Positions 42,837 through 50,470 of a stretch of DNA of 64,000 nt are shown in pieces. The translations under genes were made by a program, and so were the position numbers. The stretch covers positions 24,830 through 88,829 of the forward strand of contig CALMIR010000170.1 of NCBI GenBank assembly GCA_937864265.1, read 5' to 3'. The DNA is from an uncultured Saprospirales bacterium. Lineage in GTDB: Bacteria > Bacteroidota > Bacteroidia > Chitinophagales > Saprospiraceae. Position 1 is the first letter of the stretch. Each line of letters begins with the position of its first letter. The notes under the pieces are model-generated. The model saw nothing but the letters and a program-made list of their open reading frames with translations. It had not been told where the DNA came from and searched no databases.

Positions 42837-43883
42837 ATGATATCAAGAACTACAGGAATAATTATCACAACCATATTTCTTTTTGCAGAATATTCTTTTT
42901 CCCAAGGTATTTGGGGAATCGAAATGGCAAAAGAAGTTTCTGAACTTCATGCTACTGTTAAAATTGATGTCTGGAGGAAAGCCTGGGTTTTCAACCAGAA
43001 TGAGTCGATTATTTTGGATTGGGGCGATGGTTATCAGGAAGAATTACCGCTGGGCAACTACGGTTTCTTTTCATCAGGATTGGCACGTTTATCTTATTTT
43101 TCTACTCATTACTACGACCAACCGGGTTTGTACGCCATAAGCGTAAAGGACAGTTTTCTTTTGGCAGATGTACTCAATATTGAAAATTCTGGGAATAAAG
43201 GGATGGTACTTACGGATTCGCTGAATGTCAGAGGCCCTGATGTATTTAGTAACTGGAATGAAGCTACCACGTTCGTGGGTTATCCCGATGGCGATATTAT
43301 TTTTTTAGTTGATGGGGTACTCAATTATCCGATGTCTTATCAAACAGATATTGTTTCAGGTACTGAAGATTTACAAGAAACGATAGTCCCTTTTCCAGCA
43401 GAGGGATATAGTCCGCCTGCTTACACCAATGCATTATATATGGATGAGAACGTTTTGGTTTGGGATAAGCCTATTGAGCCGGGGCTATATGGTGTGTGTA
43501 TTAAAGTAAGAGAAGTTCGACTGGATTACCCAATGGTAGAGGACTCTTTGTTGATGAGTGTAACACATCGAGCCTTTATGATCGAAATTGACTCCTCCAT
43601 GCTCGTATCCACCTACACGCCTTTTGTAGAAGGCATCCTGAGCGTATATCCCAACCCAGCTAGTGAAAAGCTACAGATACAATGGGGTGGTTTTACGCCG
43701 GGTAAAGGACAGTTCAGTTTGCTGGATGTGCATGGCAGGGAATGGCACCGAGAAGCCATAGGTCTGGGAGCAGCGGTACAAAGCCTGGAAGTGGATGTAT
43801 CCGACAGGCCGCCTGGGCTGTACGTCCTGCGCATGCAGGTAGGCGATGAGGTATTGAGCAGGAAGGTAGTGGTAGAGCGGTAG
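42837..43883 (+). CDS. T9SS cargo protein with PKD-like domain, paralogue 2
   Basis: The 348-residue protein starts at the ATG at 42837 (MISRTTGIIITTIFLFAEYS), giving a clean signal peptide; a TTG 21 bases upstream is less likely. A PKD-like segment (SIILDWGDGYQEELPLGNYG, YYDQPGLYAISVKDSF) matches paralogue 1, as does the later VWDKPIEPGLYGVCI. The last ~100 residues are almost identical to those of paralogue 1, with Trp-to-Arg and Ala-to-Glu changes, which implies a recent duplication or gene conversion of this end only. A hairpin follows. Confidence 0.83.
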   Translation: MISRTTGIIITTIFLFAEYSFSQGIWGIEMAKEVSELHATVKIDVWRKAWVFNQNESIILDWGDGYQEELPLGNYGFFSSGLARLSYFSTHYYDQPGLYAISVKDSFLLADVLNIENSGNKGMVLTDSLNVRGPDVFSNWNEATTFVGYPDGDIIFLVDGVLNYPMSYQTDIVSGTEDLQETIVPFPAEGYSPPAYTNALYMDENVLVWDKPIEPGLYGVCIKVREVRLDYPMVEDSLLMSVTHRAFMIEIDSSMLVSTYTPFVEGILSVYPNPASEKLQIQWGGFTPGKGQFSLLDVHGREWHREAIGLGAAVQSLEVDVSDRPPGLYVLRMQVGDEVLSRKVVVER

Positions 43884-43931
43884 TGCAAGTTAGCGCGGAG
43901 TTGGCAGGTGCTTTTGGGGGGCTGCCAGCTT
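43589..43931 (+). repeat. Duplicated sorting-domain cassette, copy 2
   Basis: Partner of 42211-42554. Most differences lie in the last third (for example GACTGG/GACAGG and GCGGTATTGAGC/GAGGTATTGAGC). The bases before the segment are unrelated between the two genes, so the boundary is sharp. Confidence 0.85.
43900..43930 (+). terminator. CTD-trailing hairpin 3
   Basis: GTTGGCAG and CTGCCAGC pair around a G- and T-rich loop; it is the copy-2 version of hairpin 2, slightly decayed in the upper stem. Confidence 0.5.
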
Positions 43932-43941
43932 CTAATCAATC

Positions 43942-44034
43942 ATAAAAAATAGGAAAGCATTTATAATTGGATTGATTTTTGTGTTATCCTCTTTCGGTAT
44001 GGCCTTTGGGCAGCTTTACTCTAGGACAGTTTGA
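43942..44034 (+). pseudogene. Remnant of a secreted-protein gene start
   Basis: From an ATA codon the frame encodes a signal-peptide-like IKNRKAFIIGLIFVLSSFGM then AFGQLYSRTV and a stop. In the next frame FETTYTPMLDAA follows, reminiscent of the STYTPFVEG linker of the two paralogues. It may be a decayed third family member with its body deleted and its start codon lost. Confidence 0.4.
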
Positions 44035-44059
44035 AACCACGTACACGCCTATGCTTGAC

Positions 44060-44189
44060 GCAGCCTGCCCGACTTCGCTGTACTTAGCCTAGTAAAAAAC
44101 TACCCGTCTGAGCCGCTTGCCCGACTGATCCCGCGAAAAACGCAGAGAAGGCGGGGGCAGGGAAACCAGAAAGAAAAGCCCCGCTTTTC
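44060..44189. repeat. Composite extragenic repeat, right flank of the cargo block
   Basis: Around 44076-44118 lies an inverted copy of the left-flank segment near 34622-34664 (GCCTGCCCGACTTCGCTGTA matches the reverse complement there). GGCGGGGGCAGGGAAACCAG and GCCCCGCTTTTCGCCCTGTC follow in direct orientation relative to the left flank. No coding potential. Confidence 0.6.
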
Positions 44190-44465
44190 GCCCTGTCAAA
44201 AGCCCTGCTACCGCCTCGCCCTCGAATACTCAAAAGCTCTTCCTACCGCCCCGCCTTCGAATACTCAACAGCCCTGCTACCGCCCTTCCATCGAATACTC
44301 CTTGCCCGACGATGAAGGAGGCGGGAAAAGCTTGGCCTATTGCCCTGCCTTCGAATACTCAACAGCTCTGCCTACCGCCCCGCCCTCAAATACTCAACAG
44401 CTCTGCCTACCGCCCCGCCCTCGAATACTCAACAGCTCTGCTACCGCCCTACCTACCGCCCCGCA
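44190..44465. repeat. Degenerate tandem array of ~35-bp units
   Basis: About six units of the form AACAGCTCTGCCTACCGCCC then CGCCCTCGAATACTC follow one another without spacers; one unit is interrupted by the CTTGCCCGACGATGAAGGAG element also found at 34790. The array ends at the 3' end of the polyphenol-oxidase-like gene. Frames through it are fortuitous and low complexity. Confidence 0.75.
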
Positions 44466-46031
44466 TCAACTGGAATGAAATTTAATCACCACATTTTCCA
44501 AGTAAATTTGCGGTCGTTTACTGGCGCCTAATAGGTGGAAATGGGCAAAATACTTCCGGCTACCCGGAGCGGCCACCTCCCTCAGCTCATCCGTTATATC
44601 GTATTTGATGGTTTTGGTTATTTTATTGGAATGTGGCATGTGGTGGTCGTGTGATCCGCCGCCGTGATCGTGCAAACTGGCCCCAAAAAAACCGGCGACC
44701 CCTACCACGTGTTTCTCACAAAGGGCGGTGCTATCTGGCTGAGCAGTGCTGCGCAGGAGTACCGCAATATGCGTATTGTGCGGCCTGTCGAAGGAAAAAG
44801 TAGCTTCCATACTGTAGTAACCAGATTGATTGGCTGGAGCTTCAGGCAATTCAAATTCGATCATATCCAGGGGGTCAATCAAAGGTTGATTTGTGTTTAG
44901 GCGGAGTAGCTCATTGCCTACTGCAATAGGCTTAACTTCAATTTCGGCCTCCACAGCTGGGCGGTTCAACAAATAATCATAGGTATAATCAATGGCTCGA
45001 ATGGAGTCGAATACTTGTTGCATACTGGTGTATTCTACTTTAGTGCCATCGGGTAAGAAAAAGATGTAACTCCAGGGGCCAGCCTTTTGGAAATCCTCCC
45101 AGGTCAAGGCTTTATCCGGATGATCCAATTCCCAGTTCATCCACAACCGATCGATATTGGCGTGGTGGGCGAAAAATATGGGATCGAAGCCCGCACTAGG
45201 CACATCAGCCATTAAACCTTGCACAGAATCAGCGGTGACTTGATATACCCGATTTTCAATAGGAGGTGTCAGGTCTTGCTTATCTACAGCACCGCCCACA
45301 TAATCGTGGATCACATTGTGTGTGCCATCTTCCAACTCAACAGAAAACAGGTGGATGTCTCTGGCCTCCCATAGCGGCACGGTATCCAGCGCGGCGGCCA
45401 TAGATTGTTTGCATATCTGGACAATTTTATCGTCTATGTTCATCACAATGCCGTCGGAATCGCTGGGTTGAATAGGCAGCCCTTCTAGTAATATTCTGGA
45501 ACGATCCATTTCATAGATGGGATTTTCGGCATAGGAAGCGGGTAAGCGGTATTTTTCCGGCAGGGTGCGTTGGTCTGGGTCATTGTAATTCCAGTAGGGT
45601 AGGGCAAAGTCAGCTTTTCCGGAGTGGTGCCGAACGATGCGTTCCCAATACCAAATGTACAAACGATGCCAGGTTAGAAAATGAAACTGCTCCAGGTCGG
45701 GCTTCATGTGCGGACAAGTAGAAAAGCCCGGCAGGGAATTGGATTTGCCTTGATAGTTGCTACAAAGCACATTCCGGCCATTGATGGTATCGGGAATGTG
45801 GTGGATGGCACCTTGGTAATACCAACTGGTGGGGTCGGTGCAATCCAATTGCTTCATTTTGGCAATGGCTACACGCAAGGCATCGATATCGGCCTGAGCC
45901 GCTTGGGAATGGGCGTTTTTCCGGATGTACAGTTGTGGGCTTTCGCTCTCTTCTTCTGCTTTAGGCTTAGGCTGGCAAGCTACCAATAGCAGCGCAAGTG
46001 CCAATAGGCACAAAAGGTGTTGTGACTTCAT
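44466..46031 (-). CDS. Tyrosinase/polyphenol-oxidase-like copper lipoprotein
   Basis: The 521-residue protein has a lipoprotein signal (LLALALLLVACQ, Cys19). The copper A site is visible as HHIPD (about 77-81) with HFLTWHRLYIWYWE (His117, His122), and the copper B site as DPIFFAHHANIDRLWMNW. These type 3 copper proteins oxidise phenols to quinones. The C-terminal ~170 residues, with a DWL-like middle region (FSFDRPHNTHIAVLL) and a His-rich loop (HDHGGGSHDHHMPHSN), resemble the C-terminal domains of plant-type polyphenol oxidases, which shield the active site. The stop codon is immediately beside the tandem repeat array. Attachment to the outer membrane is inference. Confidence 0.88.
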   Translation of the reverse strand: MKSQHLLCLLALALLLVACQPKPKAEEESESPQLYIRKNAHSQAAQADIDALRVAIAKMKQLDCTDPTSWYYQGAIHHIPDTINGRNVLCSNYQGKSNSLPGFSTCPHMKPDLEQFHFLTWHRLYIWYWERIVRHHSGKADFALPYWNYNDPDQRTLPEKYRLPASYAENPIYEMDRSRILLEGLPIQPSDSDGIVMNIDDKIVQICKQSMAAALDTVPLWEARDIHLFSVELEDGTHNVIHDYVGGAVDKQDLTPPIENRVYQVTADSVQGLMADVPSAGFDPIFFAHHANIDRLWMNWELDHPDKALTWEDFQKAGPWSYIFFLPDGTKVEYTSMQQVFDSIRAIDYTYDYLLNRPAVEAEIEVKPIAVGNELLRLNTNQPLIDPLDMIEFELPEAPANQSGYYSMEATFSFDRPHNTHIAVLLRSTAQPDSTALCEKHVVGVAGFFGASLHDHGGGSHDHHMPHSNKITKTIKYDITDELREVAAPGSRKYFAHFHLLGASKRPQIYLENVVIKFHSS

Positions 46032-46063
46032 AATAAGGGTTTTAGGTTATGAAAAACAAATAA

Positions 46064-46225
46064 TAGCCTTTATGAACAGCGGGTGCTTGAGTTAAAACGA
46101 AGGTATTTTTGGGCCAACTGAGGCTCATTTTTGAGTGCGTAGCAGCGCTACGGACGATAAAATAGCCGAAAAGTGGGTCGAAAAGACCCCGTTTGGGCCA
46201 AGTGAGCTGTTGTTCATAAAGGCTA
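46064..46225. mobile_element. MITE-like element with terminal inverted repeats
   Basis: TAGCCTTTATGAAC at 46064-46077 is matched in inverted orientation by GTTCATAAAGGCTA at 46212-46225, giving 14-bp terminal inverted repeats of a ~162-bp element. A second inner pair TTTGGGCCAA... and TTTGGGCCAAG and two small hairpins (GTAGC/GCTAC and GGGTC/GACCC) lie inside. There is no coding capacity. The stop codon of era is inside the right end. Alternatively it is a long terminator for era. Confidence 0.5.
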
Positions 46226-47119
46226 ATATCCAAATTGCTTTAGCGTCCGCTCATCGTCGCGCCAATTTTCTTTGATTTTTACGAATAACTCGAGGAATAC
46301 TTTGGTTTCTAAAAAGGCTTCAATGCTTTGTCGGGCTTCCATGCCCAATTTTTTGATGGCTGCACCGCCTTTTCCAATGAGAATAGATTTTTGTGTTTTT
46401 CTGGCTACGTATATTTCCGCCGATATGTTCACGATGGGTTGCCCTTTGGTCGTCGTCTCTTCCTTGAACTGTGTAGTGACCACTTCACAGGAGTAGGGCA
46501 CTTCCTGTTGGTAGAGCATCAATATCTTTTCCCGGATAATTTCACTGACAAAAAAGCGCTCGGGGCGATCCGTCAGTTGGTCTTTAGGATAATACTCCGG
46601 TCCTTCTGGCAGGTAAGTTAATACTTTTTCTTTTAATAGATCGATATTAATATTCTCCAAAGCGGAAAGTAGGATGATTTCGCGAAAGCCAAACAGTGCT
46701 TTCCATTGATCGATAAAGGGTTGTATTTCCCCTTCTTGGGCCAGGTCTATTTTATTGATGACCAAAAAAACGGGCACACCCAGGCCATTCAATCGCTGAA
46801 ACAGGGGATGCTCAGCCGGAAAAATTTCTCCCCATTCTACCACCAACATCATTACGTCGGCGTCTTCAAAAGCGCTGAAAGCATATTTATTCATCGTTTC
46901 CTGCATCCGGTAGTTGGGGCTATCAATAACCCCCGGTGTATCGGAAAAAACGATCTGAAAATCATCGCCGCTCACGATGCCAATAATGCGGTGGCGGGTC
47001 GTCTGGGGTTTATTGGTGATGATGGACATGCGTTCCCCAACCAAGGCATTCATCAGAGTGGACTTGCCGACATTGGGCTTCCCGATGATATTGACAAAAC
47101 CAGATTTGTGTAAAGCCAT
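46223..47119 (-). CDS. era: GTPase Era
   Basis: Era is an essential GTPase that binds 16S rRNA and assists 30S subunit maturation. The 298-residue product contains GKPNVGKS (13-20), the switch region TTRHRIIGIV, DTPG (60-63), NKID and a C-terminal KH domain (EIYVARKTQKSILIGKGGAA, IKKLG), as in all Era proteins. It shares one base with the stop of the upstream hypothetical gene, so the two are coupled. Its stop codon lies within the right inverted repeat of a small MITE-like element. Confidence 0.96.
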   Translation of the reverse strand: MALHKSGFVNIIGKPNVGKSTLMNALVGERMSIITNKPQTTRHRIIGIVSGDDFQIVFSDTPGVIDSPNYRMQETMNKYAFSAFEDADVMMLVVEWGEIFPAEHPLFQRLNGLGVPVFLVINKIDLAQEGEIQPFIDQWKALFGFREIILLSALENINIDLLKEKVLTYLPEGPEYYPKDQLTDRPERFFVSEIIREKILMLYQQEVPYSCEVVTTQFKEETTTKGQPIVNISAEIYVARKTQKSILIGKGGAAIKKLGMEARQSIEAFLETKVFLELFVKIKENWRDDERTLKQFGY

Positions 47120-47703
47120 TAAGAATCTAATAGTTTCATTTCGTTAGATAGCAGCGATTCGACCAATCGGAGCAAAGAACCGGGGTTGAGGGTACGCCAG
47201 TTGACTTCACTGAAAGCGTTGCCATAATGAATATATTGATACAGGCGGCTGCTCTCCATTTCATCGCTGACATGTTCCAGGGTATTCAAAAAGCAGATCC
47301 AACCGCTCTCATCCCGCACCTCTTCATACCATTCTTCGTAGTAGCTATCGTCATCGCCGTGAAAGTTAAGTACATTTTCGCAGATGAGGATGAATTTGTG
47401 AATGCCATTTTCCAAAAGTAGGTCAATCACCTCTCTTTTGAGGTACATGATATCGTTATACAGGCAGTCGTTCCATTCGCCAATTAATTCCAACACGACG
47501 AAATTTCTGTCGTAATTGGCGTACAGAATTTTCAAATACAGCGTTGCCGATCCAAATTCATCCCACTGCGGATGAATGTAATAATTGTACACCCGGTTGG
47601 TGAATTTGAACTCGTCGTATTCCTTTCCAAAGAATGGGGACAGTTCGTCCTCCGATGCGATGTATTTATCGCGCCACCTGTAAAAAGGCTCTATGTCGTG
47701 CAT
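47119..47703 (-). CDS. Conserved hypothetical protein upstream of era
   Basis: I do not recognise this 194-residue protein. It is acidic and rich in aromatic residues (YRWRDKY, RVYNYYIHPQWDEFGSATLY, YDRNFVVLELIGEWNDCLYN). A strand-helix pattern with LLLENGIHKFILICENVLNF suggests a compact alpha/beta fold. There is no signal peptide or membrane segment. The stop codon shares a base with the era start, so it is in the same operon. The sequence quality, length and tight junction support a real gene, but no function can be given. Confidence 0.75.
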   Translation of the reverse strand: MHDIEPFYRWRDKYIASEDELSPFFGKEYDEFKFTNRVYNYYIHPQWDEFGSATLYLKILYANYDRNFVVLELIGEWNDCLYNDIMYLKREVIDLLLENGIHKFILICENVLNFHGDDDSYYEEWYEEVRDESGWICFLNTLEHVSDEMESSRLYQYIHYGNAFSEVNWRTLNPGSLLRLVESLLSNEMKLLDS

Positions 47704-47759
47704 GGCAGTGGATTAATCCTAGCTAACAATTGGAGTCGGGGGAAAGTTTTGGTTAGCGC

Positions 47760-48461
47760 TTATAGCCTCAAATACAAATGCAGCGCCAACAATTCATTAT
47801 TCAAAACGGCAATATTTTCGTTGGAACTGCCTTCTGTAGGATGTTCGATTTCGTGCTTAGAGCCGCGAAATAAAGCAGACAATCCCCGCTGATAACGCAA
47901 GCGCACACCCAATGTGGGAGAAAAAGCAAAGCCCAATCCCGTCAGCCCACTGATTTCATTTTTGTTGAAATACGGCTGAAAAGCCGAAAACAAATAAGCA
48001 TCCATTGGCCTGCCAGGTTCTGAAATAACGACTTTGGTCAATCGGCCATAGACCAGCCCCCCTTCTATAAATGGCCCCATCGTGGGGTCGCCCAATAGAT
48101 AGCGGACAAAAACAGGCCATTCGATATAAGTCAGATCAATGTCCCGGTTTTTATCACCATTGGCATTGCCCGTTTCAGTGCGGCTCCCTTTTCTCAGATA
48201 TACCACATCCATTTCCAAGGTCGTTTTGGGATTCAACACGGCCATCAGGCCAAAACCGATTTGCAAATTGCCCTGATGAAAGCCCGGATAGGTATCTCCA
48301 ACCAACTGGGAATAGCCCAAACCAAACTGCGCAGTGGCATACAGCCTTCCTTCTTCGACATACAGCCTGTTTTCAGGAGATAATATTCGGCGATCTTTCT
48401 GGCTATAGAGGCCATTGGATACGAGCAGGCAGAGTAGGATTAAAATGACGTTTTTGAGCAT
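47760..48461 (-). CDS. Outer-membrane beta-barrel protein
   Basis: The 233-residue protein has a signal peptide (MLKNVILILLCLLVSNGLYS) and alternating hydrophobic/polar strands ending in aromatic residues (LYATAQFGLGYSQLVGD, LQIGFGLMAVLNPKTTLEMD, VFVRYLLGDPTMGPFIEGGL, GVRLRYQRGLSALF). The C-terminus LLALHLYLRL looks like a barrel-closing strand. This is the common PorT/OmpW-like small barrel of Bacteroidota. The ATG at 48461 is chosen for the signal peptide. It lies 14 bases beyond the mutarotase stop, at the end of the fucose cluster, but may be unrelated to it. Confidence 0.8.
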   Translation of the reverse strand: MLKNVILILLCLLVSNGLYSQKDRRILSPENRLYVEEGRLYATAQFGLGYSQLVGDTYPGFHQGNLQIGFGLMAVLNPKTTLEMDVVYLRKGSRTETGNANGDKNRDIDLTYIEWPVFVRYLLGDPTMGPFIEGGLVYGRLTKVVISEPGRPMDAYLFSAFQPYFNKNEISGLTGLGFAFSPTLGVRLRYQRGLSALFRGSKHEIEHPTEGSSNENIAVLNNELLALHLYLRL

Positions 48462-48474
48462 GTTTATAAGGTAT

Positions 48475-48822
48475 TTATGCTGATTTGAACTCAAAAATAC
48501 AATCCATCAATACCCATTTTTCTCCTAGCTGCGCCCAGGGCAGGCGTTGTTGAAATTGCGACATCAGGGTTTCCCAGGCTTGTACCCGCTCATTGGCTTT
48601 ATCCATAGCCGATTTTTTTTCAAAACTGAAATCATCGGAAACCTCTATCAGCATCGTCAGTCGGTTGCCGGTTCGATAAATTTCCATTTTTTGGATACCT
48701 GAAACGCGGAGGCTTTCCAGAATTTCCGGCCAGATTCCTTCTGCGCTGTGGTACCATTCATATTGGCGAATGAGTTCGGAATCAGCTTTTAAATCCAGTG
48801 CCAGACAATAGCGTTTTGACAT
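48475..48822 (-). CDS. L-rhamnose/L-fucose mutarotase (RhaM fold)
   Basis: This 115-residue protein is of the L-rhamnose mutarotase family (DUF718), which interconverts the alpha and beta anomers of 6-deoxy-hexoses. The signature YEWYHSAEGIWPEI (about 21-34), with the conserved His and WPE, is clear, as is GNRLTMLIEV. Within a cluster for non-phosphorylative L-fucose use, an L-fucose mutarotase role feeding the dehydrogenase is likely, though the fold is named after rhamnose. It follows the SDR gene by 13 bases on the same strand. Confidence 0.85.
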   Translation of the reverse strand: MSKRYCLALDLKADSELIRQYEWYHSAEGIWPEILESLRVSGIQKMEIYRTGNRLTMLIEVSDDFSFEKKSAMDKANERVQAWETLMSQFQQRLPWAQLGEKWVLMDCIFEFKSA

Positions 48823-48835
48823 AGCTACAATTATT

Positions 48836-49621
48836 TTAAGTCAGTGCCCGATCGAGGTGAACATAGCCGCCATCTACAATCAGCCATTGTCCGGTTGTAT
48901 GGCTGGATCGGGGCGACAATAGAAAAACGACCATATCCGCTATTTCCCGCTTGCTGGTCATGCGCTGTTCTAATGGAATTTTGGCGCTGATTTCCCGCTC
49001 TTTGGCTACCGGATCAGGAAAAGCGGATTGGAGCCAATTTTCGTACAAGGGGGTCATCACTTCAGCTGGTATGACAGCGTTGACCCGGATGCCATAAGGC
49101 AGCAATTCGGCAGCCCATTCCCGGGTCAGTGCCAGTTGGGCACCTTTGGCGGCAGCGTAACCGGAAGTATGGCCTTGCCCAGTCAGCGCCACTTTGGAGC
49201 TGATGTTGACGATACTGCCCTTGCTTGTTTTCAAATAGGGCAGGGCGAAATGGACCAAATCGTAATAATGGTAAAGGTTTTTATACATAGAATCCCGAAA
49301 AGCGGCGGGACTGCCTTTTTCCAGCCCTGCGCCATCATTCAATCCAGCGTTGTTGACGATGCCATCAATCCGGCCAAATCGTTCGATGCAAGCATGAACC
49401 ACCTTTTTGCAGGTTTCCAAATCGGAAAGATCGCCAGGCAGGAAGGCGCTTTCCCGGCTACTTTTTTTCAATTGCGCGACCAATTGCTCCGATTCGGCGA
49501 CGGAGCGCGAGGCAATAAAAGGTATAGCCCCTTCTTCGGCCAATACTTGGGTGATGGCCTCACCAATTCCTTTGGAGCCGCCCGTGACGATGAATACTTT
49601 ACCCGAAAGTTGTAAGTCCAT
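48836..49621 (-). CDS. SDR oxidoreductase, probable L-fucose dehydrogenase
   Basis: The 261-residue protein is a classical short-chain dehydrogenase: cofactor motif TGGSKGIGE near residue 14-22, NNAG, a catalytic Ser in VNISSKVAL, and YAAAK with the catalytic Tyr and Lys. The C-terminus has the usual TGQWLIVDGGY. In this cluster the likely reaction is NAD(P)-dependent oxidation of L-fucose to L-fucono-lactone, but the specificity is inferred from neighbours. The ATG at 49621 (MDLQLSGKVF) fits the family; it lies 2 bases after the stop of the lactonase gene. Confidence 0.87.
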   Translation of the reverse strand: MDLQLSGKVFIVTGGSKGIGEAITQVLAEEGAIPFIASRSVAESEQLVAQLKKSSRESAFLPGDLSDLETCKKVVHACIERFGRIDGIVNNAGLNDGAGLEKGSPAAFRDSMYKNLYHYYDLVHFALPYLKTSKGSIVNISSKVALTGQGHTSGYAAAKGAQLALTREWAAELLPYGIRVNAVIPAEVMTPLYENWLQSAFPDPVAKEREISAKIPLEQRMTSKREIADMVVFLLSPRSSHTTGQWLIVDGGYVHLDRALT

Positions 49622-49623
49622 GT

Positions 49624-50457
49624 TTACGAAAGTTGATAACATTCCCGGGCGTTGCCTGCCCAAATGCATACCCTGGCTTCTTTGGTAAAAGGGACAAGGT
49701 AGCGCGCCAGGATGTCTTTGACTTTTTCATAAGGTGCTGCTAACGTACATACAGGCCAGTCGGAACCAAACATCAGGCGATCCGACCCAAAAGTGCCAAA
49801 TACCACATCCAAATAGGGCAGTAAATCCGCGTAGTGCCATCCAGACCAATCTGCTTCTGTTACCATGCCCGAAATTTTACACCAGACATTGGGCAATTGT
49901 GCAAGCGCCTCCATCTGAGCCTGCCAGCCGTCCATAAAACCATCTTTGATATAAGGTTTGGCCAGGTGATCCAAAACAAAACGCTGCTCTGGAAAACGCC
50001 GAACCAACTCCAAAGCGGCACCCAATTGATGGGGGAAAATCAACAAATCAAAGCAGTAATTGAATCGCCCCAGTACTTCCATTCCTCGCAACCATTCCGG
50101 TCGCAATAAAAAATTTACATCGGCCTCCGCTTGTACAGGGTAGCGAAACCCTTTTATTTTAGGCTGATCGGCATAAGCGCTTAAACGCTGTTCCAAATCT
50201 GAAAAACGCAAATCCATCCAGCCGACGATCCCTTTGATAAAGTCATTTTTTTCTGCTAAGTCCAGCAAAAAAAGATTTTCCCTTTCGCTGCCCCGCGCCT
50301 CAACCGCTACGCAGCCGCTTATCCCATTTTCGCGATATAAAAGAGCCAATTCCTCTGGCAAAAAATCGCGTTGCAATAGGCGGAGTTCATCGCTTATCCA
50401 GGGGTATTCCGCAGCCTGAAAGTGCCAAAAATGTTGGTGTGCATCAATGATTTCCAT
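49624..50457 (-). CDS. Amidohydrolase, probable L-fuconolactonase
   Basis: The 277-residue TIM-barrel protein belongs to COG3618, which includes L-fuconolactone and L-rhamnonolactone hydrolases. The opening IDAHQHFWHF gives the metal-site DxHxH, and FGSDWPVC near the C-terminus gives the final Asp. FVLDHLAKPYIK and VWCKISGM are typical. Starting at 50457 (MEIIDAHQHF) puts the first strand at the N-terminus as usual. The role in this cluster, opening the lactone made by the SDR enzyme to L-fuconate, is inferred from the context. Confidence 0.88.
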   Translation of the reverse strand: MEIIDAHQHFWHFQAAEYPWISDELRLLQRDFLPEELALLYRENGISGCVAVEARGSERENLFLLDLAEKNDFIKGIVGWMDLRFSDLEQRLSAYADQPKIKGFRYPVQAEADVNFLLRPEWLRGMEVLGRFNYCFDLLIFPHQLGAALELVRRFPEQRFVLDHLAKPYIKDGFMDGWQAQMEALAQLPNVWCKISGMVTEADWSGWHYADLLPYLDVVFGTFGSDRLMFGSDWPVCTLAAPYEKVKDILARYLVPFTKEARVCIWAGNARECYQLS

Positions 50458-50470
50458 CCTGAAATAAGAT

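Noticed and set aside
44190..44465. Possible CRISPR array
   Set aside because: The ~35-bp units are contiguous and degenerate, with no unique spacers and no cas genes nearby.
46042..46233. 63-codon frame between era and the polyphenol oxidase
   Set aside because: It lies inside the MITE-like palindromic element and has no protein-like pattern.
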